NCBI GenBank assembly: GCA_036501845.1
Contig: DASXZO010000093.1
Location: 1-10,007 of the forward strand
DNA from: JBBREP01 sp036501845
GTDB taxonomy: Bacteria > Actinomycetota > Acidimicrobiia > IMCC26256 > PALSA-610
DNA: 10,007 nt
Direction: 5' to 3'
Numbering within the stretch: the first letter of the stretch is position 1; every line of letters starts with the position of its first letter. Position numbers and translations under genes: made by a program. This document shows, piece after piece, positions 5,247-10,007 of the stretch. The notes beneath the pieces are model-generated. The model was not told where the DNA came from. It ran no database searches and saw only the letters and a program-made list of their open reading frames with translations.

Positions 5247-5750
5247 GTGTCGGATGCGGCACTAGGGATCCTGAAGGGTTGCCTGCTCGCGCTGGTGTAC
5301 CTCTTCCTGTTGCGGGTGGTGCTGCTCGTGGCGTCCGAGCTGCGCGGCACCCCCGGGCTGGGGCGCGCGGCCGTTCCCGCGAGCAACGCGCCGCCCGCCG
5401 TGGCCATGGCCAAGCCCGCCAAGGCGCGACGCGGGGCGGCGCGGCGTGATCCGGCCGCCGGCTGGCGCCTCGTCGTCACCGAGCCGGCCGCCACGCGCGG
5501 CGCGACGTTCGCGGTCGACGGCGAGCTGACCATCGGGCGAGGCGGCGGCTGCACGGTCACGCTCCCCGGCGACACATACGCATCCACCGTGCACGCGCGC
5601 GCGTATCACGCCGGCGCCGACCTGTGGATCGAAGACCTCGACAGCACGAACGGCACGTTCGTGAACGGCACGCGAGTGGAGTCGCCCGTGCACCTGCAAC
5701 GCGGCGACAAGGTCCGCGTCGGCAGCACTGTGCTCGAGGTCGCGCAGTGA
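5247..5750 (+). CDS. fhaB: FhaB (FipA-like): membrane-anchored FHA protein
   Basis: A 167-residue protein with one N-terminal membrane helix (about 7-29, ILKGCLLALVYLFLLRVVLL). A basic, Ala/Pro-rich linker (33-72) follows, then an FHA domain (74-166). FHA landmarks are IGR (96-98), STVH (113-116) and DLDSTNGTFVNG (130-141), with the Asn that contacts the phosphopeptide at 135. In mycobacteria the homologue FipA links FtsZ and FtsQ and supports division under oxidative stress, and its Thr is phosphorylated by PknA. The GTG start at 5247 follows the fhaA TGA directly. It has GAGGAG (5235-5240) with a 6-nt spacer inside the fhaA end, so it is probably translated in step with fhaA. The last four bases overlap pstP. 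Confidence 0.92.
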   Translation: MSDAALGILKGCLLALVYLFLLRVVLLVASELRGTPGLGRAAVPASNAPPAVAMAKPAKARRGAARRDPAAGWRLVVTEPAATRGATFAVDGELTIGRGGGCTVTLPGDTYASTVHARAYHAGADLWIEDLDSTNGTFVNGTRVESPVHLQRGDKVRVGSTVLEVAQ

Positions 5751-6862
5751 AACTGCTCGCCGGCTACGCCACCGACGTCGGCCGTGTGCGCGACGGCAAC
5801 GAAGACTCGTTCGTGGTCGATCGCGCGCTCGCGCTGTTCGCGGTCGCCGACGGCATGGGCGGTCATCTCGGCGGCGAGGTGGCGAGCCGCACTGCGATCG
5901 AAGCATTGCGCGCCGCGATGGCCGGCGGCACCACCATCGAGGACGCGATGCATCGCGCCAACGCCGCGGTGTTCGAGCGCGCCGGCACCGACGAGTCGCT
6001 CTACGGCATGGGCACCACGCTCACTGCTGTGGTCCCGGGCAGCGCATCTGATCTCGTGATCGGCCACGTCGGTGATTCGCGCGCCTACCTCCTGCGCAGC
6101 GACGAGTTGCGGCGCGTCACGGAAGACCACAGCCTCGTGGAAGATCTCTTGCGCGAAGGCCGCATCACCGAGGAACAGGCCGCCGTACACCCGCAACGCA
6201 ACATCATCACGCGCGTCGTCGGCGTCGAGCCCGAAGTGGACGTCGACCTCTACACGCTGGAGGTCGCGGTCGACGATCGGTTGCTGATCTGCTCGGACGG
6301 CCTCACGACGATGGTCGACGAACCCGGCATCGAGGCCGTGCTGCGCGACGTGGCCGAGCCACAAGCCGTCGCGGAGCGACTGGTCGACGCCGCGCTTGCT
6401 GCCGGCGGCACCGACAACGTCACCGTCGTGGTGATCGACGTGCGCGAGCTCGGCGACCACACCGAGGTGGAGGCCGCGGCAGGCAACGACGAGAGCACCG
6501 ACGACGGCACCACCGTGCTTCCGCGCGTGGAAGGCGCCGACGCCTACGCCGAATTGGCGGCCGACCTCACCGGCGAGCTCGCGAGCGATGGTGGTGCCCA
6601 ACGCCTGGAACACGCGCTCGGCGACGGGTCCGTGTACATGGAGGTGCGGCCGAGCCGCACCAGACGCACGCTGCGAGCCGCGTTCTGGACCGTGGTGACG
6701 CTCGCACCGATCGCCGCCGTGGGCACCATCGGATACGTGGTGTACCGCAACGACACCCCCACCACGAGCGTGCCCAGCACCACCATCAGCAGCACGCAGG
6801 TGACCACGACGAGCGCGCCGGCACTGTTCGGCGTGCCGACGACCGCGCCTGGGGGCCCGTGA
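5747..6862 (+). CDS. pstP: PP2C-type Ser/Thr protein phosphatase PstP
   Basis: A 371-residue membrane phosphatase expected to reverse the action of PknB on the growth machinery. The PP2C domain (about 4-235) keeps the metal ligands and signature sites: RDGNED (15-20), VADGMGGH (33-40), GHVGDSRAYL (106-115), CSDGL (182-186) and GGTDNVTVV (220-228). An acidic linker (235-300) leads to a basic RPSRTRRTLR stop and one membrane helix (about 311-333). Only about 38 residues remain outside, rich in Thr, Ser and Pro. Mycobacterial PstP (about 514 residues) carries an external domain of nearly 200 residues, so this form is much reduced. The GTG at 5747 overlaps the fhaB stop as GTGA, with GAGGT (5736-5740) before it. 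The frame extends upstream to 5624 but only antisense-like Arg-rich sequence is added. Confidence 0.94.
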   Translation: MKLLAGYATDVGRVRDGNEDSFVVDRALALFAVADGMGGHLGGEVASRTAIEALRAAMAGGTTIEDAMHRANAAVFERAGTDESLYGMGTTLTAVVPGSASDLVIGHVGDSRAYLLRSDELRRVTEDHSLVEDLLREGRITEEQAAVHPQRNIITRVVGVEPEVDVDLYTLEVAVDDRLLICSDGLTTMVDEPGIEAVLRDVAEPQAVAERLVDAALAAGGTDNVTVVVIDVRELGDHTEVEAAAGNDESTDDGTTVLPRVEGADAYAELAADLTGELASDGGAQRLEHALGDGSVYMEVRPSRTRRTLRAAFWTVVTLAPIAAVGTIGYVVYRNDTPTTSVPSTTISSTQVTTTSAPALFGVPTTAPGGP

Positions 6863-8232
6863 GCACCATCACTGCCCTCGGCCGCCGCCGACGGAACCAC
6901 GAGCTCGGGCTCGGAGTGCACGCCATCGCCATCGTCGTCGGTGCCTACATCCTGCTCGCACTGGCGAGCGGGCCGAACCTTCCGCCCGAAACGCCGATCA
7001 TCCTCGCGGCGACCGCAGGGCTCTATCTCGTGGCGCACCTCGCGCTGCGACGCTTCGCGCCGAATGCCGACGGCACGATCATCCCGGTGGTCGCCACCCT
7101 CAACGGCCTCGGCTTCGTGGCCATCTCGCGGCTCGTGCGCGACAGCGACATCAAGAGCGTGCACCATCTCGCCACTGTCCAGGCCACGTGGACCGCGCTC
7201 GGCGTGGCGATTTTCGTGGCGACGCTCGCGATCGTGCGCGAACCGCGCATGTTGGTGCGGTACCGCTACACGAGCGCATTCGTGGGCGGCGTCCTGTTGC
7301 TCCTCCCGCTCGTGCCCCACCCGATCGGCGAAACGATCAACGGCGCGCGCATCTGGGCGAAGCTCGGTCCGATCTCGTTCCAGCCCGGCGAGCTGGCCAA
7401 GGTGCTGCTGGTGATCTTCTTCGCCGGTTACCTCGTGGATCGTCGCGAGCTGCTCGCCGAGGGCACACGAAAATTCGGCCCCATACGGGTGCCCGCGTTC
7501 CGTCACCTCGCTCCGCTGCTGGCGGTGTGGGCGCTGTCGATCCTCGTGCTCGTGGCCGAACAGGATCTCGGCTCGTCGCTGCTGTTGTTCAGCGTGTTCG
7601 TGGCGATGCTGTTCGTCGCCACCAACCGCCCGATCTATCTGGCGGGAAGCGCGGTGCTGTTCGGTGCGGGCGCGTTGTTCGCGTACAAGCTCGTGAGCCA
7701 CGTGCGGGTGCGCGTCGACACGTGGATCGATCCGTGGCACCAGGCTCAGACCGGCGGCTACCAGATCATCCAGTCGTGGTACGCGTTCGCCGCGGGAGGC
7801 CTGTCGGGGCGCGGCCTCGGGCTCGGTTCGCCCGACAAGGTGCCCGTTGCCGTGAGCGACTTCATCCTCGCGGCAATCGGTGAGGAGCTCGGCCTGCTCG
7901 GCACCATCGCGGTGGTGTTGCTGTTCCTGCTGCTCGTCGGCGCGGGGTTCCGCGCCGCGATCGATCACCCCGATCCCTTCGCCAAGCTGCTCGCCACCGG
8001 CCTCACCGTGATCATCGGCGTGCAGGCGTTCGTGATCATCGGCGGCGTGACTCGACTCATCCCGCTCACCGGAGTGACGCTGCCGTTCGTGTCTTACGGC
8101 GGCTCGTCGCTGCTCGGCAACTTCATCTTGATCGCGCTGCTCGCACGCGTCTCCGACGGCGCGTCGCTCGCCCCGCAGCAGCAGCAACCCGCCGTGCCCG
8201 TGCGCGTCGCGGCGTGGGACGGCGTGTCGTGA
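6859..8232 (+). CDS. rodA: RodA/FtsW-family SEDS peptidoglycan glycosyltransferase
   Basis: A 457-residue polytopic membrane protein that polymerises lipid II into glycan strands and works with the class B transpeptidase encoded next. Roughly twelve hydrophobic segments lie between about 20 and 430. SEDS motifs seen are NGARIWAKLGPISFQPGELAK (161-181, with the Glu/Lys pair at 178 and 181), EQDLGSSLL (234-242), the outer loop WIDPW..GGYQIIQSW (289-307), GRGLGLG (317-323), DFILAAIGEELG (334-345) and LPFVSYGGSSL (408-418). Asp291 in the outer loop is the candidate for the essential aspartate of characterised RodA proteins. The loop reads HQAQTGGYQ, where D-P-x-G-x-GYQ is commoner. GTG at 6859 overlaps pstP by GTGA. 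The ribosome site is poor, so coupled translation is likely. The tail is short and Gln/Pro-rich. Confidence 0.95.
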   Translation: MSTITALGRRRRNHELGLGVHAIAIVVGAYILLALASGPNLPPETPIILAATAGLYLVAHLALRRFAPNADGTIIPVVATLNGLGFVAISRLVRDSDIKSVHHLATVQATWTALGVAIFVATLAIVREPRMLVRYRYTSAFVGGVLLLLPLVPHPIGETINGARIWAKLGPISFQPGELAKVLLVIFFAGYLVDRRELLAEGTRKFGPIRVPAFRHLAPLLAVWALSILVLVAEQDLGSSLLLFSVFVAMLFVATNRPIYLAGSAVLFGAGALFAYKLVSHVRVRVDTWIDPWHQAQTGGYQIIQSWYAFAAGGLSGRGLGLGSPDKVPVAVSDFILAAIGEELGLLGTIAVVLLFLLLVGAGFRAAIDHPDPFAKLLATGLTVIIGVQAFVIIGGVTRLIPLTGVTLPFVSYGGSSLLGNFILIALLARVSDGASLAPQQQQPAVPVRVAAWDGVS

Positions 8233-9680
8233 ACCGCTCGATCCGTCTCGTGGGCTTCGGGGTCGTGGTGCTGATGCTGGCGCTCGTCGCGCAGCTCAGC
8301 TACGTGCAGCTCGTCCGGGCCAAGGCGCTGAACGCCGACCCCAACAACTTTCGGGTGAGCCGGCACGACTTCGTGCACGCGCGCGGCAACATCCTCACCA
8401 GCGACGGCAAGGTGATCGCGCTGTCGAAGCGCGTGCCCGACGACCTGAAGTACCTGCGCGTGTATCCCTACAAGGGTCTGTACGCGCAGGTGACCGGATT
8501 CGAATCACTGCTGTACGGCGCCACCGGCGTGGAGAGCTCCTACAACTCGGCGCTGCTCGGCCACGACCTCAGCACCGTGCAATCGCTGCTCCATCCGAAC
8601 ACCACGGAGAACGTGCGCACGAGCATCGACTCGCGCGCGCAGCAAGCTGCGGCCGACGGCCTGGCGAACCGCCGCGGGTCAGTGGTGGTGCTCGACGCGC
8701 AGACCGGCGGGATCGTGGCGATGTTCTCGAACCCGAACTACGACCCGAACGACCTCTCCACGCACGACCCCGCGCATGCACGCTCGGTGTTCGAAGCCGA
8801 CCAGCGCAACCCCGCGAACCCAATGCTCGCGCGCACCTACCGCGAGCTGTATCCGCCCGGCTCCACCTTCAAGATCGTGACGGCCACCACCGGCCTGCGC
8901 ACCGGTGTGGTCAACCTGCTGAGCCCGTTCCCCGTGGTGCGGTCGATTCCGTTGCCGCAGACGAACGGGCGCACGCTCTCGAACTTCGGCCACGAGCTCT
9001 GCGGCGGCACGCTCGTGGAGAGCTTTGCCCAGTCGTGCAATACCTCGTTCGGCAAGCTCGCGCTCGACATCGGCGACGCGCTCACCGACGGTGCCCACGA
9101 TTTCGGGTTCGGCACGCCGCCACCGCCGCTCGACCTGGCGCCGGCAATGGTGGAGAGCCAGGGTCCCAACACTGCACGCGGCGACTTTGCGCACAACGAG
9201 CCCGCGTTCATGCTCGACGCCATCGGCCAGAACGACATCGTCACCACGCCGTTGCAGATGGCACTCACAGCCGAGGCCGTGGCCACCGGCGGCCGCATCC
9301 TGGTGCCGCACGTGCTCCAGGACATCGAGACCAATACCGGTGACGTCACGCGGCGCGCCGCCACCACGACCTGGCGCACAGTGATGCCGCAGCCGATCGC
9401 GACCGAGCTCAACAGCATGATGGTGCAGGTCGTGAACGACGGCACCGGTACTCCCGCGAAGGTTCCCGAATTCCAAATCGCGGGCAAGACAGGTACTGCT
9501 GAAACCGGCGTTCCTGGTGAGCAGCCCCACGCGTGGTTCGTGGGTTTCGCGCCGGCCGCCCATCCCCGTTATGTGGTCGCGGTGCTCGTGGAGCACGGCG
9601 GCAACCCCAACAGTGAAGTGACCGGTGGCGCGATTGCGGCACCGATCGCGCGACAAGTCCTTCAGGCGTTGCTCGGCTGA
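8229..9680 (+). CDS. pbpA: Class B penicillin-binding protein (D,D-transpeptidase) PbpA
   Basis: A 483-residue bitopic protein that cross-links peptide stems in the periplasm-like space, paired with RodA. One membrane helix is at about 8-28. The class B junction motif RGNI is at 52-55. The transpeptidase domain (about 148-481) has the catalytic triad of motifs: STFK (212-215, nucleophile Ser212), SCN (269-271) and KTGTA (420-424). GQNDIVTTPLQMA (333-345) is also a strong family signature. Mycobacterial PbpA is about 491 residues, so the length is normal. No PASTA domains are present, as expected for PbpA. GTG at 8229 overlaps the rodA stop as GTGA; an ATG-like extension to 8214 would lie inside rodA and is not needed. 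Mycobacterial PbpA is needed for normal division and is tied to PknB signalling; the same is inferred here. Confidence 0.95.
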   Translation: MNRSIRLVGFGVVVLMLALVAQLSYVQLVRAKALNADPNNFRVSRHDFVHARGNILTSDGKVIALSKRVPDDLKYLRVYPYKGLYAQVTGFESLLYGATGVESSYNSALLGHDLSTVQSLLHPNTTENVRTSIDSRAQQAAADGLANRRGSVVVLDAQTGGIVAMFSNPNYDPNDLSTHDPAHARSVFEADQRNPANPMLARTYRELYPPGSTFKIVTATTGLRTGVVNLLSPFPVVRSIPLPQTNGRTLSNFGHELCGGTLVESFAQSCNTSFGKLALDIGDALTDGAHDFGFGTPPPPLDLAPAMVESQGPNTARGDFAHNEPAFMLDAIGQNDIVTTPLQMALTAEAVATGGRILVPHVLQDIETNTGDVTRRAATTTWRTVMPQPIATELNSMMVQVVNDGTGTPAKVPEFQIAGKTGTAETGVPGEQPHAWFVGFAPAAHPRYVVAVLVEHGGNPNSEVTGGAIAAPIARQVLQALLG

Positions 9681-9723
9681 TCGCAAGCACGCGCAACGCA
9701 CATTTCGTCAACAAGCCTTTGGA

Positions 9724-9729
9724 TAGGGT
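9724..9729 (+). promoter_or_regulatory. Candidate -10 (TAGGGT) of the kinase gene
   Basis: GGATAGGGT sits in the 60-bp gap after pbpA, the only non-coding gap in the cluster. It would start transcription near 9736, a few bases before the ATG at 9741, giving a very short leader. A -35 is not clear (TTTCGT at 9703 is a weak fit), so the kinase may also be read through from pbpA. Confidence 0.35.
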
Positions 9730-9740
9730 GCAGATCCGGC

Positions 9741-10007
9741 ATGTCAGCTGTGGGCCAGGTGTTCGGAAACCGTTACGAGATCGAGAGTTCGGTCGCGCGC
9801 GGCGGCATGGCGGAAGTGTTCCTCGCGCACGATCGCACGCTCGATCGCCGTGTCGCGCTCAAGGTGCTGTTCGCCGAGTACGCGCGCGAACCGTCTTTCG
9901 TCGAGCGCTTCCGGCGTGAGGCACAGTCGGCCGCGGCGCTGAACCATCCGAACATCGTCTCGATCTACGACTGGGGCCAGGAGAAGGGCACGTACTTCAT
10001 CGTGATG
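9741..10007 (+). CDS. pknB: Ser/Thr protein kinase PknB-like, N-terminal part (runs off window)
   Basis: The first 89 residues of a Hanks-type kinase. The N-lobe is complete as far as strand 5: the glycine-rich loop VARGGMAEVFLA (18-29), the ATP lysine in VALKVL (Lys41), the helix C glutamate in RFRREAQSAAALNHPNIVS (Glu60), and YFIVM at the hinge where the window ends. RREAQ followed by LNHPNIV is typical of actinobacterial PknB; PknA is the alternative, since some relatives carry both in this place. The full protein normally has a membrane helix and external PASTA repeats that sense muropeptides or lipid II, which cannot be checked here. It phosphorylates growth and division proteins, including the FHA adaptors upstream, and PstP reverses this. 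ATG at 9741 is chosen since it gives the usual short lead into RYEI; no strong ribosome site precedes it. Confidence 0.9.
   Translation, partial: MSAVGQVFGNRYEIESSVARGGMAEVFLAHDRTLDRRVALKVLFAEYAREPSFVERFRREAQSAAALNHPNIVSIYDWGQEKGTYFIVM

Noticed and set aside
6544..8187. 547-residue open frame on the minus strand opposite pstP and rodA
   Set aside because: It is His/Arg/Glu-rich without domain signals and lies antisense to the clear SEDS gene; long stop-free antisense frames are expected at this GC content.

Overview
The window is GC-rich actinobacterial chromosome. Evidence for this is the fhaA-fhaB-pstP-rodA-pbpA-pknB growth and phospho-signalling cluster, a SigG-type ECF sigma factor, frequent GTG starts, TANNNT-type -10 elements and probable leaderless starts. 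The short forms of FhaA and PstP, and the Thr/Ser/Pro-rich tail of PstP, make me lean towards the class Acidimicrobiia. That placement is an inference, not something the sequence proves.

Left part (1-1013): the 3' end of pyrE (orotate phosphoribosyltransferase) runs in from the left. A small unrecognised lipoprotein gene on the minus strand overlaps the pyrE tail by 12 bp. A short STAS-domain protein diverges from the lipoprotein across only 23 bp.

Middle left (1049-2851, minus strand): a probable two-gene operon encodes a two-domain VOC/glyoxalase-like protein (CFP30B type) and then a SigG-like ECF sigma factor with a fused C-terminal SnoaL-like domain. There is no anti-sigma gene beside it.

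Centre (2852-4521): a 288-bp divergent region holds an inverted repeat and a candidate promoter. It also carries a leader of about 175 nt with two perfect stem-loops, the second one touching the Shine-Dalgarno of a DEAD-box RNA helicase gene. The helicase ends at a hairpin that separates it from a convergent tRNA-Leu(CAG) gene.

Right part (4593-10007, plus strand): a tightly packed operon, with successive genes abutting or overlapping by 4 bp (GTGA) as far as pbpA. It encodes FhaA (DUF3662 plus FHA), FhaB (TM plus FHA), PP2C phosphatase PstP, SEDS glycosyltransferase RodA, class B transpeptidase PbpA and, after a 60-bp gap, the N-terminus of Ser/Thr kinase PknB. Together these make and cross-link peptidoglycan at growth sites (RodA/PbpA). 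They also control that work by reversible Ser/Thr phosphorylation (PknB/PstP), read by the FHA adaptors.

I do not see a wholly new system. The parts most worth a second look are the structured leader of the helicase, the VOC-SigG pair with its upstream inverted repeat, the unrecognised lipoprotein, and the minimal FhaA/PstP architectures.
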